63,080 nucleotides of DNA from F23-B02 sp045601285 (GCA_045601285.1 JAZRZJ010000040.1:1-63080); one strand, 5' to 3'. Shown: positions 39,831 to 49,931, counted from the stretch's first letter. Numbers and translations are program-made. The notes: generated from the sequence alone by a model not told the origin.

Positions 39831-40802
39831 TTAAATCTCCTTTTTGATTTTTCGTATGTCCTCTCCCACAAAGGGAAGCTTTGTAAACTCGCCGTCAATG
39901 CGTGAACAAATCTGGGGAGTGTAGCGCTTTTTCAGCTCTTCATCGGAGAGATTGGTGCTTATGATGGTTGCCCTGCCGTTCACAAGGCGGGTGTTTATGA
40001 GAGTGTAAAGAGCGCTGAGGGAAACGGAGTTGCTCATCTCTGTGCCGAGGTCGTCAAGAATCATAAGGTCGCAGTCGAGCATACGGCTTACCTTGACATT
40101 GGCGGCCTCAGCCGTCTCGGCATCGCGGGCAAACTTGCGCATTTCAAAGGCCTCCAGTGCCGACACCGCCGTGTCATAGCAAACGGAAAAGCCCTTTTCC
40201 GCAACAACTCTCGCAATGCAGGCGGAAAGGAAGGTCTTCCCGAGACCCGTTCCGCCCTGGAACAGCATATTCATGCTGTTTTTTGAAAATTCGTAAGCGT
40301 ATGTGCGGCAGGTGTCAAAAACAAATTTCATTGCGATGCGCCTGTCGCCGTAAAGCGAAAGGTCAAAGCTGTCAAAGCATTCGCTGCCGCTGCGCAGAAG
40401 CACGCCCAGCTCTGCCGTAAGCTCCTTGTTGTAGAGGGAGCGGAGGCAGGAGCAGACCCTGCCGTCAACGTAGCCGGTGTCGCGGCAGTCGGGGCAGGAA
40501 TAAATGGGCTCAAGCCAGTCCTCAGCGTAGCCGTTTTCCACAAGAAGCTCCGTCCTGCGTGCCTGAAGCTCGAGATTTTCCTTTTCAATAGCCTCAAGGC
40601 GCTCCTTAAGCTTTTCGTCACGGCTTATGGTGAGACGAACAAGCTCCGTCATCTGAGTGCGGAGCTGTGCGTCAATTTGTTCAATTTCGGGGATACGGAG
40701 ATAAATCCTGCGCAGACGTCTTTCCTGCTCCTCCGCATTTGCCTCGCGGATATCCGCAAGTTTAACTTTTGCGCGGGCAAGAAGCTTTCCTTCAAGTGCC
40801 AT
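39831..40802 (-). CDS. DnaC/DnaI-like helicase-loader ATPase
   Basis: A 323-residue AAA+ protein expected to load the replicative helicase. The N-terminal half is a helical region rich in Glu/Arg. A zinc site CPDC...CSC lies near 103-122. The ATPase core has Walker A GGTGLGKTFL, Walker B LMILDDLG and ISTNLSDEEL as sensor 1. GTG and TTG codons upstream are in frame, but AAAGGGTG is best spaced to this ATG. It follows the DnaD gene by 12 bases, the usual Clostridial pairing. Confidence 0.9.
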   Translation of the reverse strand: MALEGKLLARAKVKLADIREANAEEQERRLRRIYLRIPEIEQIDAQLRTQMTELVRLTISRDEKLKERLEAIEKENLELQARRTELLVENGYAEDWLEPIYSCPDCRDTGYVDGRVCSCLRSLYNKELTAELGVLLRSGSECFDSFDLSLYGDRRIAMKFVFDTCRTYAYEFSKNSMNMLFQGGTGLGKTFLSACIARVVAEKGFSVCYDTAVSALEAFEMRKFARDAETAEAANVKVSRMLDCDLMILDDLGTEMSNSVSLSALYTLINTRLVNGRATIISTNLSDEELKKRYTPQICSRIDGEFTKLPFVGEDIRKIKKEI

Positions 40803-40814
40803 GTTCAACACCCT

Positions 40815-41720
40815 TTATTTGTTGGTATTTTTTACTTTTTCATAAACTGCCCTGAGGTAGTCAAGGTCAACCTCGGAATTGCGGCCGCTTCCTGCGGAGG
40901 CAGGACTGCGGCTGTCCATTTCTTCGATCTCCTTTGCGGAATGGAGCTTTTTCTCGTGCCATGAATGCACTATCTTGTTCATGTAGCCCCATTTGAGAGC
41001 ACCCGTGTTTGTGACGGTGCGGTCATAGGCGATTGCAAGGGCATCGGCATCAAAGCCCATGTCCAGCCACTCGTTGACGTACCTGCTTTCCGTTGCGGTA
41101 AGGGAGCGTCCGCGAATGTTCAGCGCCTCCTGAACCTGCCCTATGGCACTTCTGCGGTATTCGGCGTTTGCTATGTATTCCTCCGCCTGCTCAAAGGTGA
41201 GGATCTCACGGTTGACCCATATATTTGCTTCCTTTTCGATGCAGCGCATGGTGGGAAGTCTGCCGGGACCGTACTTTGCGGCGAAGAGGTCCTTGCAGTA
41301 GGTGAGAAGCTGGCAGAAAACCTCAGGCGGAATGCCGTTGTGATTGTACAGCGCGGTAAGGGCTCTCATTTCCGTAGTGGAAAGCGGTCTGCCGTAGATC
41401 TCCTCCGCCTGATCCATTACTGCCTTTACACCGTCATCGTATTTTGCAAGCTGAATAATATCCTCGGCCTTGTACTCGGGAACTTCAGACTCAGCTGTGA
41501 GGGGCGTTTTCACCTTGACGGGCTCGGAGGAAAGCTTAAGTCTTGAAAGCTTTTCGTAGGCGCATTCGATCTCATGTGAGGTTTTGCACAGGTCACGGGC
41601 GGCATTGTCCGCGTCAAAGCCTCCGTTGCGGCAAAGCCAGATGTACAGAAGCGCCACATCGCCGTCATGGGCGGAAATGAGCTTGTCGGCTATGGAATTG
41701 TCGGGGTGTGAGTTAAGCAT
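40815..41720 (-). CDS. DnaD domain protein
   Basis: A 301-residue primosome component that acts with DnaC/DnaI-type loaders. Two DnaD/DnaB-C-like domains are visible at about 100-165 (YGRPLSTTEMRALTALYNHN) and 190-260 (RGRSLTATESRYVNEWLDMG), each with the closing W or N-rich motif (ANIWVNREI; YMNKIVHSWHEK). The N-terminal segment is a divergent winged helix. The gene heads the DnaD-DnaC-DUF2804 transcript. Confidence 0.88.
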   Translation of the reverse strand: MLNSHPDNSIADKLISAHDGDVALLYIWLCRNGGFDADNAARDLCKTSHEIECAYEKLSRLKLSSEPVKVKTPLTAESEVPEYKAEDIIQLAKYDDGVKAVMDQAEEIYGRPLSTTEMRALTALYNHNGIPPEVFCQLLTYCKDLFAAKYGPGRLPTMRCIEKEANIWVNREILTFEQAEEYIANAEYRRSAIGQVQEALNIRGRSLTATESRYVNEWLDMGFDADALAIAYDRTVTNTGALKWGYMNKIVHSWHEKKLHSAKEIEEMDSRSPASAGSGRNSEVDLDYLRAVYEKVKNTNK

Positions 41721-41867
41721 AATGCGTCAGCCCTCGACTTCACAGAAAATTCAAAATATATTTACAGGGAAATCAATTATAACATTAAATTTGACTTGTA
41801 GCAATAGCTTTATGTGTGCTATAATACATTGAATTACTATTATAAAGTACATGGTAGAGGTGGAAGT

Positions 41868-43955
41868 ATGCTCGAATTGCTTTCCCCTGCGGGCTCACCG
41901 GAATCGGTAATAGCCGCAGTTCAGAACGGCGCTGACGCCGTATATATGGGTCTCGGAAATTTCAACGCCCGCAGAGGCGCGAAGAATTTCGATGACGAGG
42001 AGTTTGAAAAGGCAGTGCGCTACTGCCGTGTCAGAGGCTGCAAGGTCTATGTTACCATGAACACTCTTGTGGGCGACAGAGAAATGGAGAGCGCTGTCGA
42101 CCTTGCCCGCAAGGTTTCTGACATCGGAGCCGACGCAATTCTCGTGCAGGATTTAGGTCTGCTGTCAGCGCTCAAAAAGGCAGTACCCGATATTCCTCTA
42201 CACGCCAGCACTCAGATGAGCATTCACAATCTTGCAGGAGTTGAGGCAGCGGCGGAAATGGGACTTACCCGTGCCGTACTTGCCCGCGAGCTTTCCCTTG
42301 AGCAGATAAAATACATCAGCAAAAACGCGCCCATTGAAACCGAGATCTTTGTCCACGGCGCTCTTTGCTTCTGCCATTCGGGACAGTGCTATATGTCCTC
42401 ACTCATCGGACGCCGCAGCGGAAACCGCGGAATGTGCGCCCAGCCCTGCCGCATGGAGTACACCATGGGCGGCAGAATGGAGGATACCCACCCCCTGTCC
42501 CTCAAGGATAACTGCCTTGTGGAAAGACTGCAGGAGATCGAGGACGCGGGTGTTGCCTGCGTAAAAATCGAGGGACGCATGAAGCGCCCCGAGTATACGG
42601 GCATCGTCACGGGTGTTTACTCAAGGGTCATCAAGGAGCACCGCGCACCAACACCCGATGAAATCGCAATTCTTGAAAACGTGTTCTCCCGTCAGGGCTT
42701 TACCCAGGGCTATTTTGACGGGGATAAAAAGGATATGTTCGGTGTCCGTGCAGAAGCGGACAAGAATACCGAAAGATTTTATGCCGAGGCACGCAAGGAC
42801 TATACCGACAGCGAGATTAACCGTGTTCCCGTCAGAATTTACAGCGTTGTAAGCGCGGGCGAGGCGGCGAAGGCCGTTGCCGCCGACGAGGACGGACACA
42901 AGGTAATGGCCTTTGTAAACGAGCCTCAGAAGGCTATCCGCCAGGCCGTCACGGAGGAAAACCTCAACGTGCAGATGAGCAAGACGGGCGGAACTCCTTA
43001 TTTCTGCACCGACGTGCAGAGCAAGGTTGACGAAAACCTTTATATGCCAGTTTCCGAAATGAACGCGCTGCGCCGCAAGCTGCTTGATGCCATGAGCGCA
43101 GAGAGGGCAAAGCCTCTTGAGCGCCGCAGTCTGGCCATGCCCGAAAAGCCTGCAAACGTGCCGGCGATCGCCGATCCCGTGAGCATTTATCAGGTGCGCA
43201 CAGCCGACCAGCTTTCACCGGAGCTTGCGGAGCTTAAGCCGGAATATCTCTATATGCCGCTTACGGAAATGTACGGGCATTTTGATGCGCTGAAGCCCTT
43301 CACCGACAGGGGTACCGTACCCGTTGTAATTCTGCCCCGTGTCATAACGGATAACGAAACAAAGGACGTAAGCCGTATGCTCTCCGAGCTTTTTCTCAAG
43401 GGCATAAACGAGGCGCTTGTGGGCAACATCGGCCATATTCTCCTTGCACGCAGAGCGGGCATGAAAATCCGTGCCGACTTCGGCATGAATGTCTTTAATT
43501 CCTACACAATGGAAATGATAGAAAAGATGGGATTTCTTTCTGCCACCGCGTCCTTTGAGATGCGAATGGCGCAGGTAAAGGACTTGTCCAAGCGTGTAAA
43601 TACCGAGCTTATCGTCTACGGACGGCTGCCGCTTATGGTAACGGAGCAGTGCATCATAAGCCGCAACGCAGGCCGATGCAACTGTCAGAATCCCAATCAG
43701 CTTTCCGACCGCATGGGCTCCGTGTTCCCCGTCGTCCGCGAGTATGAGCACCGCAACGTCATCTATAACGCGCACAAGCTCTTTATGGCGGACAAGAGGG
43801 ACGATATCTATTCCGCGGGACTTTGGGGACAGCGTCTGCTGTTTTCCACGGAAAGCGCAAGGGAATGTCTTGAGGTTGCGAAATGCTATAAGGGACTTGG
43901 CGACTTCCGTCCCAATGTTCTGACAAGAGGACTTTATTACAGAGGCGTTGACTGA
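41868..43955 (+). CDS. U32 family peptidase
   Basis: A 695-residue protein of the collagenase-like U32 family. MLELLSPAGSPESVIAAVQN is the standard opening. The signature ETEIFVHGALCFCHSGQCYM and the cluster GNRGMCAQPCR, whose cysteines bind an Fe-S cluster in related tRNA-modifying proteins, are intact. The extended C-terminal half has another Cys group (NAGRCNCQNP). Members include RlhA/TrhP-type RNA hydroxylation factors, so an RNA role is as likely as proteolysis. AGAGGTGGAAGT precedes the ATG. Maf follows one base later. Confidence 0.9.
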   Translation: MLELLSPAGSPESVIAAVQNGADAVYMGLGNFNARRGAKNFDDEEFEKAVRYCRVRGCKVYVTMNTLVGDREMESAVDLARKVSDIGADAILVQDLGLLSALKKAVPDIPLHASTQMSIHNLAGVEAAAEMGLTRAVLARELSLEQIKYISKNAPIETEIFVHGALCFCHSGQCYMSSLIGRRSGNRGMCAQPCRMEYTMGGRMEDTHPLSLKDNCLVERLQEIEDAGVACVKIEGRMKRPEYTGIVTGVYSRVIKEHRAPTPDEIAILENVFSRQGFTQGYFDGDKKDMFGVRAEADKNTERFYAEARKDYTDSEINRVPVRIYSVVSAGEAAKAVAADEDGHKVMAFVNEPQKAIRQAVTEENLNVQMSKTGGTPYFCTDVQSKVDENLYMPVSEMNALRRKLLDAMSAERAKPLERRSLAMPEKPANVPAIADPVSIYQVRTADQLSPELAELKPEYLYMPLTEMYGHFDALKPFTDRGTVPVVILPRVITDNETKDVSRMLSELFLKGINEALVGNIGHILLARRAGMKIRADFGMNVFNSYTMEMIEKMGFLSATASFEMRMAQVKDLSKRVNTELIVYGRLPLMVTEQCIISRNAGRCNCQNPNQLSDRMGSVFPVVREYEHRNVIYNAHKLFMADKRDDIYSAGLWGQRLLFSTESARECLEVAKCYKGLGDFRPNVLTRGLYYRGVD

Positions 43956-43956
43956 T

Positions 43957-44526
43957 ATGAAAATCGTACTTGCATCAGGCTCCCCCAGAAGAAAAGAGCT
44001 TCTGGAGATGCTGGGGCTTGAGTTTGAAATATGCCCCGCAAAAAGCGAGGAAAGCGTGGAGCCGGGTTTGAGCGCCGAGGAAACCGTAATGTCACTTGCA
44101 CGCGCAAAGGCAAGGGAGGTTGCATCGGCATATCCCGCTGATACTGCGGTTATCGCTGCGGACACAATCGTGTGGGCAGAGGGGAAAATCCTCGGCAAGC
44201 CGAAGGACAGAGGCGACGCGGTGCAGATGCTTGAAATGCTTTCGGGCAGAGCTCATTCTGTGTTCACGGGTATATGTGTCATCTGTGGCGATGTCACGGT
44301 TGTGGGCGCGGAGGAAACCGAGGTGCGCTTCCGCCGTCTCAGCCGCCGTGAGATCGAGACCTATGTGGATACTGGCGAGCCCATGGACAAGGCGGGTGCC
44401 TACGGCATACAGGGCAAGGCTTCCGTGTTTGTTGAGGGCATTAAGGGCGATTACTTTAACGTTATGGGTCTGCCTCTGTGCAGACTCGGAGAGATACTTA
44501 AAACCATTGGAGTGCATTTGCTGTGA
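43957..44526 (+). CDS. maf: Maf-like nucleoside triphosphate pyrophosphatase
   Basis: Hydrolyses modified or canonical NTPs (dTTP/UTP type) to monophosphates, a house-cleaning role linked to septum formation. MKIVLASGSPRRKELLEMLG with the SxRR motif, AADTIV with the catalytic Asp and KPKD are all present, in 189 residues. An ATG three codons upstream overlaps the U32 stop. The chosen ATG begins the conserved domain. Its stop overlaps the mreC GTG start. Confidence 0.93.
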   Translation: MKIVLASGSPRRKELLEMLGLEFEICPAKSEESVEPGLSAEETVMSLARAKAREVASAYPADTAVIAADTIVWAEGKILGKPKDRGDAVQMLEMLSGRAHSVFTGICVICGDVTVVGAEETEVRFRRLSRREIETYVDTGEPMDKAGAYGIQGKASVFVEGIKGDYFNVMGLPLCRLGEILKTIGVHLL

Positions 44527-45371
44527 ATGTAAAGCAATATCTTAAGAAAAACGGAATAAAGCTGGGCATCATTGTTCTGGTGCTTGCGCTTATCATAGGC
44601 GTCGGCTCATATTTTCTTGAGGGAAATGCGGGCCTTATGAAGAACATTACAGGTGCTGTAAAGGCACCGGTACAGAGAATGGTAAGCTCAGTTGCCGAAT
44701 GGCTTGAGGGCGTCTACGGTTATCTGTATGAGTATGACGCTCTTGTGGCGGAAAACGAGAGACTGCGTGCGGAACTCACCGAATCGCAGGAGGAGGCCAG
44801 AAACGGTTACGAGGCGATTGAGGAAAACGCGCGTCTGCGTGAGCTGCTCAACTTCAAGGAAAAGCACAGCGATATGACGCTGGAGTCCGCAAAGGTCGTG
44901 TCGTGGACAACGTCCAACTGGGCCCATTCCTTCACTATAAGCAAGGGCAGCTCTGCGGACATTGCAGTGGGCGATGCGGTCATCACCGAGTACGGCGTGC
45001 TGGTAGGTCAGGTAACCGAGCTGGGAACAAACTGGGCGGTTGTCAGTACCGTAATTGATATCAACACCAATATCGGCGCACTTGTGGCACAGTCCGGTGC
45101 CTCGGGAATGCTCATCGGCGACTTTGCTCTTATGCAGGACGGCTATGCAAAGCTCACCTATCTTGCCGACGGCACGCAGATATATACCGGCGATGAAATC
45201 CTCACCTCCGGCTCAGGCGGTGCATTCCCCCAGGGACTTGTGATCGGCACCGTTGCCACGGTTCAGGCTGAGGCAGGCGGTCAGATTGAATACGGTCTTG
45301 TTAAGCCCAATGTTGACCTTACAAGTCTTGTGCAGGTCTTTGTGGTCAAGGACTTTGAAGTTATCGAATAA
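44523..45371 (+). CDS. mreC: Rod shape-determining protein MreC
   Basis: A 282-residue bitopic protein of the elongasome. One helix (13-31) is followed by a coiled coil (about 70-110, rich in AENERLRAEL-type heptads). A beta-rich extracytoplasmic domain ends with GGAFPQGLVIGTV. It starts at GTG overlapping the maf stop (GTGA), so translation is coupled. It scaffolds PBP2, encoded two genes on. Confidence 0.94.
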   Translation: MNVKQYLKKNGIKLGIIVLVLALIIGVGSYFLEGNAGLMKNITGAVKAPVQRMVSSVAEWLEGVYGYLYEYDALVAENERLRAELTESQEEARNGYEAIEENARLRELLNFKEKHSDMTLESAKVVSWTTSNWAHSFTISKGSSADIAVGDAVITEYGVLVGQVTELGTNWAVVSTVIDINTNIGALVAQSGASGMLIGDFALMQDGYAKLTYLADGTQIYTGDEILTSGSGGAFPQGLVIGTVATVQAEAGGQIEYGLVKPNVDLTSLVQVFVVKDFEVIE

Positions 45372-45385
45372 GAGGCGAGCAAGCT

Positions 45386-45892
45386 TTGCTTAACGAAATT
45401 TTTGAATGGAAAAAAGTCCGCAGCTTTCTGAAGTATGCGGTCTATCTGATACTTGCGCTTCTGCTCCAGGGCGTTCTGTTTTCGAGAATAAGCATTTTCG
45501 GAGCCAAGGGAATGCTCATGCCTGCGGCGGTTGCAGGCGCGGCAATGTATCTCGGCGGAGTAAAGGGCGCGGTGTTCGGAATTTTCATGGGCATTTTCAC
45601 AGACATGAGCTTTTCCGAAAACACTATACTTTTTACCGTCATTTTTCCCGCGATCGGATTTCTCTGCGGATTTCTTGCGGAGTTTTACATCAATAAAAAC
45701 TTCCTGACCTTCATGGTGCTGGGAGTTCTCTCGTGCATTGTGACAGCAGCTGCGCAGATGCTCATTGCGGTTATCGGACACGGTGCGGAAATTCTTCCCG
45801 CACTTGGGACCTCGATGCTCCAGGTGGTAATTACACTGCTGCCCATGGCACTGCTGTACCTGCCCTTCAGAAAGAGAAAAGCCAATGAATAA
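45386..45892 (+). CDS. mreD: Rod shape-determining protein MreD
   Basis: A 168-residue membrane protein with about five helices. FGIFMGIFTDMSFSENTILF is the conserved central motif. The start is a TTG placed after AGAGGCGAG, giving MLNEIFEWKKVRSFLK. No ATG fits better. Its end overlaps the PBP2 start by 8 bases. It joins MreC with RodA/PBP2 in lateral wall growth. Confidence 0.88.
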   Translation: MLNEIFEWKKVRSFLKYAVYLILALLLQGVLFSRISIFGAKGMLMPAAVAGAAMYLGGVKGAVFGIFMGIFTDMSFSENTILFTVIFPAIGFLCGFLAEFYINKNFLTFMVLGVLSCIVTAAAQMLIAVIGHGAEILPALGTSMLQVVITLLPMALLYLPFRKRKANE

Positions 45893-47993
45893 CAATATTA
45901 TCAAAAAAAGCCGCCTGATAACGCTGGCAGCGGTGCTGCTGGTTCTGCTTGTCGTATATGTCGTGTCGCTGTACAAGCTTCAGATCGTCGAGGGACGCAA
46001 GTACTACGAGGAGTCAAAAAACAGCGTCATAACAACGGAAACGGTCATTGCCGCACGAGGCAATATTCTTGACCGCTACGGACGACTGCTTGTAACAAAC
46101 ACCTCCAGCTACGACCTGCTCATCAATACGGGCGAGCTGTTCCCCAGCGATAACAGCGTCGATTCAAACGCAGTAATCCTGCAGCTTGTCAACATGGTGA
46201 GGGAGTACGGAAACGATTATACGGACTGGCTGCCCATAACGGATTCGCCTCCCTTTGAGTATAAGGACATGAGCGCAACCGATGAGGCACGTCTTACGGC
46301 ATATAAGGAAAACCGCGGACTTGATGCCAATGCCAGCGCTGTTGAAGTGCTTTCGGATATGCGTAACCGCTATGAGATTGACAGCAACTATTCCGCTGAG
46401 GAGGCGCGAATCATCGCCTCCGTGCGCTATGCCGTCAATGTCCGCTATCTGATTAACACCTCCGACTATGTTTTCGTTGAAAACGCAGATATGAAGCTCA
46501 TTGCGGCAATCAAGGAAAACAACGTTGTGGGTGTAAACGTGAAGGAATCCTTTGTCCGTGAATATCAGACGGAGTATGCCGCACATATACTCGGCTATAT
46601 AAACTGGATGAATGAAGACCAGTACGAGAAATATTCCGCCTTGGGCTACACGGGCGACACAAAGGTAGGTCAGGAGGGTGCCGAGCGCGCCTTTGAGGAA
46701 TATCTGCATGGCACAAACGGCACGGTGCAGTACACCTCGGCAGAGGACGGCACCGTTGTCAGCACCGAATATACAAAGGAGCCCGTTCCCGGCAACAACG
46801 TTTACCTCACCATTGATATTCAGCTTCAGGAAGCTGCCGAGCGTGCGCTGAAAAGCGGCATTGAGTCCATCTCCGCCGAGCTTGAATCAAGCATGGACAA
46901 GGTTGTCTTTGTTGACGGAGAGTGGGTCGACAAGGACATTGAGGTCACGGGCGGCGCAGTTGTTGTGGTTGATGTCAAAACCGGCGAGCCCCTTGCAATT
47001 GCAAGCTACCCCACCTATGACCTCACAAGTCTGCTTGATAACTACGCACAGATTGCAAGCACACCCAACAATCCGCTCTACAACCGTGCACTTCAGGGCG
47101 AATACGCACCCGGCTCAACCTTCAAGCCCTGCACCTCCATTGCAGCGCTTACGGAAAAGGTCATCAATACCGAAACCCGCCTTGAGTGCGGCGGTGTCTA
47201 TACCAAGTACGCGGAGTACGGCTATGCGCCTCAGTGCTGGATAAACGGAACGGGCAGCGTCCACGGTCCCGATAATATTTCCGAGGCTCTGCGTGACTCC
47301 TGCAACTGCTTCTTCTATGAGGTAGGACGTCAGCTGGGCATTGACCGCATGGAAAAGTATGCGCATCTTCTGGGACTCGGTGTGGAAACGGGCATTGAGC
47401 TTCCGGAGAATACCGGTAATATGTCCAACAGCGCCACCCACTATGACTGGGTAGGCGAGGACTGGACCATCGGCGATACACTTCAGGCCGCCATCGGCCA
47501 GTCCGACAGTATGTTCACTCCGCTTCAGCTTGCGGAATACTGTGCAGCCGTTGCAAATAACGGTCAGCGTCATTCCGGTTCTATTCTCAAGTATGTCCGC
47601 AGCTACGATTACAGCGAAAAGATTTTCGAGCGCGAGGATGAGGTGCTCAGCGAAATCGACAGTGAGCAGTATAACTGGGACGCGATCCACAACGGTATGT
47701 ACATGGTTGCGAATGACTGGGCAGGCTCGGGCTATCACGTGTTTGAAGGCTATACCGCATCTACAGTAGCGTGTAAAACCGGCACCGCGCAGAAGGGTCT
47801 CACCGTTTCCAACGACGGCATTTTCATCTGCTATGCACCCTTTGAGGATCCGGAAATCGCAATTGCTGTCGTTGTTGAACGCGGCGGCGCAGGTGCAAAC
47901 TGCGGACGCATTGCCCGCGAAATTCTTGAGGTCTATTTCGGCATCAAGAGCGCCAGCGACATTACCGAAACCGAGGGCAGTCTGCTGAGATAA
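45885..47993 (+). CDS. mrdA: Penicillin-binding protein 2 (class B transpeptidase)
   Basis: A 702-residue peptidoglycan cross-linking enzyme of the elongation machinery. One N-terminal helix (12-31). The dimerisation domain begins ARGNILDRYGRLL. The transpeptidase motifs are SxxK at 411-414 (STFK), SxN at 472-474 (SCN) and KTG at 631-633. An insertion between about 70 and 170 makes it longer than E. coli PBP2. Position after mreCD supports mrdA rather than spoVD. Confidence 0.92.
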   Translation: MNNNIIKKSRLITLAAVLLVLLVVYVVSLYKLQIVEGRKYYEESKNSVITTETVIAARGNILDRYGRLLVTNTSSYDLLINTGELFPSDNSVDSNAVILQLVNMVREYGNDYTDWLPITDSPPFEYKDMSATDEARLTAYKENRGLDANASAVEVLSDMRNRYEIDSNYSAEEARIIASVRYAVNVRYLINTSDYVFVENADMKLIAAIKENNVVGVNVKESFVREYQTEYAAHILGYINWMNEDQYEKYSALGYTGDTKVGQEGAERAFEEYLHGTNGTVQYTSAEDGTVVSTEYTKEPVPGNNVYLTIDIQLQEAAERALKSGIESISAELESSMDKVVFVDGEWVDKDIEVTGGAVVVVDVKTGEPLAIASYPTYDLTSLLDNYAQIASTPNNPLYNRALQGEYAPGSTFKPCTSIAALTEKVINTETRLECGGVYTKYAEYGYAPQCWINGTGSVHGPDNISEALRDSCNCFFYEVGRQLGIDRMEKYAHLLGLGVETGIELPENTGNMSNSATHYDWVGEDWTIGDTLQAAIGQSDSMFTPLQLAEYCAAVANNGQRHSGSILKYVRSYDYSEKIFEREDEVLSEIDSEQYNWDAIHNGMYMVANDWAGSGYHVFEGYTASTVACKTGTAQKGLTVSNDGIFICYAPFEDPEIAIAVVVERGGAGANCGRIAREILEVYFGIKSASDITETEGSLLR

Positions 47994-48084
47994 AAAATTG
48001 GCGGAAATATTAAAAATACGTTGAAAGACGACGCGGATTTGTTTATAATGTTAATGTTAAAAGCCTAATGAACGGAGGAACTAT

Positions 48085-48489
48085 ATGAATATTGCACTTA
48101 TGGCACACGACAGAAAGAAAGAGCTGATGGTTCAGTTCTGCATCGCCTATTGCGGTATCCTTGCGGAGCACTCCGTTTGTGCCACCAACACCACGGGCAA
48201 GCTGGTGCAGGAGGCAACGGGTCTTCCTGTTACGCTGTATATGCACGCAGACCAGGGCGGAGCCCAGCAGATCGGCTCGAGAATTTCCTTTAATGAAATC
48301 GACCTGGTGCTGTTCTTCTGCGACCCCCAGAACCCTGCAGGCTTTGAGGATATAAACAAGATTGAGCGCCTCTGTGACCAGTATCAGATCCCCTTTGCAA
48401 CCAACGCGGCAACCGCCGAGGTGCTTGTTCAGGGACTCCGTCGGGGCGACCTTGACTGGCGCAATATAGTCAATCCCAAGAAGAGATAA
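48085..48489 (+). CDS. mgsA: Methylglyoxal synthase
   Basis: Converts dihydroxyacetone phosphate to methylglyoxal and phosphate, a bypass of lower glycolysis under phosphate limitation. The 134-residue chain has MAHDRKKELM, the phosphate loop ATNTTGKL and the catalytic Asp in HADQGGAQQIGSR followed by DLVLFFCDPQNPAGFED. It lies downstream of shape genes as in many Clostridia, where minCDE and rodA usually intervene; here they do not. GGAGGAACTAT precedes the ATG. Confidence 0.95.
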   Translation: MNIALMAHDRKKELMVQFCIAYCGILAEHSVCATNTTGKLVQEATGLPVTLYMHADQGGAQQIGSRISFNEIDLVLFFCDPQNPAGFEDINKIERLCDQYQIPFATNAATAEVLVQGLRRGDLDWRNIVNPKKR

Positions 48490-48568
48490 GCGCTCTGAGA
48501 ATCAAATTCAAAATGCTGTTGTCGCTTGCGATGACAGCATTTGCCCATGTTGAAAGGAACTTTTTGTT

Positions 48569-49927
48569 ATGGCAAAAGTCGAACCACGCACTCTGTCAGG
48601 CTTCATGGAGCTGCTTCCCGCACCTCAGGTGAAGCTGGAAAAAATGATGGAAACCCTGCGTAAATGCTATTCCGTATATGGCTTCACACCTCTTGATACA
48701 CCCGTGATCGAGTCCTCCGAGGTTCTGCTTGCAAAGGGCGGCGGCGAAACCGAAAAGCAGATCTACCGCTTCAATAAGGGCGACAGCGATATTGCGCTGC
48801 GCTTTGACCTCACCGTTCCCCTCGCAAAGTACGTTGCGCAGAATTACGGCCAGCTTGTTTTCCCTTTCCGCCGCTATCAGATAGGCAAGGTCTACCGCGG
48901 CGAACGAGCCCAGAGGGGACGCTTCCGTGAGTTCTATCAGGCGGACATCGACATAATCGGTGACGGCAGGCTTGATATCATAAACGAGGCGGAAATTCCG
49001 GCGATCATTTACAGAAGCTTTTCCGAGCTTGGTCTTAAGCGCTTTAAGATCAAGGTCAATAACCGCAAGGTTTTAAACGGCTTCTTCGCTCTTGCGGGCA
49101 TGACCGAAAAGGCCACCGAGATTATGCACACCATCGACAAGATGGATAAAATCGGTGCCAACAAGGTGCGTCAGATTCTCATGGACGAGATTCATATGTT
49201 CTCCCACAAGGCTGATGACATCATGGACTTCATGGCCATAAACGGCTCTGTTTCCGAGGTCATCGAAGCACTTGAACGCTATAAGGGCATGGACGAAACC
49301 TTCGATACGGGTCTTGAAGAGCTTAAAGCCGTAACCAAATACCTTGCCGACTTCGGCGTACCCGAGGAAAACTTCGCCATTGACCTTTCAATCGCAAGAG
49401 GTCTTGATTATTACACCGGCACCGTTTACGAAACCGAGATGCTGGATCACCCGGAAATCGGCTCCGTTTGCTCCGGCGGCAGATATGATAACCTTGCCGA
49501 ATATTACACCGATAAGCAGCTTCCCGGTGTTGGCATTTCAATCGGGCTCACCCGTCTGTTCTACGTCCTCAACGAGCAGGGGATGCTGTCCGATGAAATC
49601 GTTTCCGCACCTGCCGATGCTCTGGTTATCCCCATGAGTGAGGAGCTGGGCTACGCGATTTCCACAGCCACCACTCTGCGTGATGCAGGCGTAAGGACCC
49701 AGCTTTACTGTGAGAAAAAGAAGTTCAAGGCCAAGATGAGCTATGCCGACAAGCTTCAGATTCCCTACTGCGTGCTCATCGGCGAGGACGAAATGGCAGC
49801 AGGTGTTGTTGCGGTGAAGAATATGGCAAGCGGCGAGCAGCAGCTTCTGACTCCCGCAGCGGCGGCAAAGCTTATTAAGGAAGATATGGACCGCAGAGTA
49901 AAAAATGCGGTAATTAAGGAGATATAA
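48569..49927 (+). CDS. hisS: Histidine--tRNA ligase
   Basis: A 452-residue class II synthetase. Motif 2 is YRGERAQRGRFREFYQADID. The histidine motifs ARGLDYYTGTVYE and SGGRYDNL and the motif 3 region GVGISIGLTRL are intact, with a C-terminal anticodon-binding domain. No T-box was seen in the 80-base gap upstream. aspS follows after 4 bases, the common hisS-aspS pairing in Firmicutes. Confidence 0.95.
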   Translation: MAKVEPRTLSGFMELLPAPQVKLEKMMETLRKCYSVYGFTPLDTPVIESSEVLLAKGGGETEKQIYRFNKGDSDIALRFDLTVPLAKYVAQNYGQLVFPFRRYQIGKVYRGERAQRGRFREFYQADIDIIGDGRLDIINEAEIPAIIYRSFSELGLKRFKIKVNNRKVLNGFFALAGMTEKATEIMHTIDKMDKIGANKVRQILMDEIHMFSHKADDIMDFMAINGSVSEVIEALERYKGMDETFDTGLEELKAVTKYLADFGVPEENFAIDLSIARGLDYYTGTVYETEMLDHPEIGSVCSGGRYDNLAEYYTDKQLPGVGISIGLTRLFYVLNEQGMLSDEIVSAPADALVIPMSEELGYAISTATTLRDAGVRTQLYCEKKKFKAKMSYADKLQIPYCVLIGEDEMAAGVVAVKNMASGEQQLLTPAAAAKLIKEDMDRRVKNAVIKEI

Positions 49928-49931
49928 AACT

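Noticed and set aside
48510..48542. Hairpin after mgsA as a terminator
   Set aside because: The stem AAATGCTGT/ACAGCATTT is clear but no T-run follows; it may be another repeat, so no terminator is called.
48490..48568. T-box leader upstream of hisS-aspS
   Set aside because: Only 79 bases separate mgsA and hisS, with a single simple hairpin and no T-box sequence.
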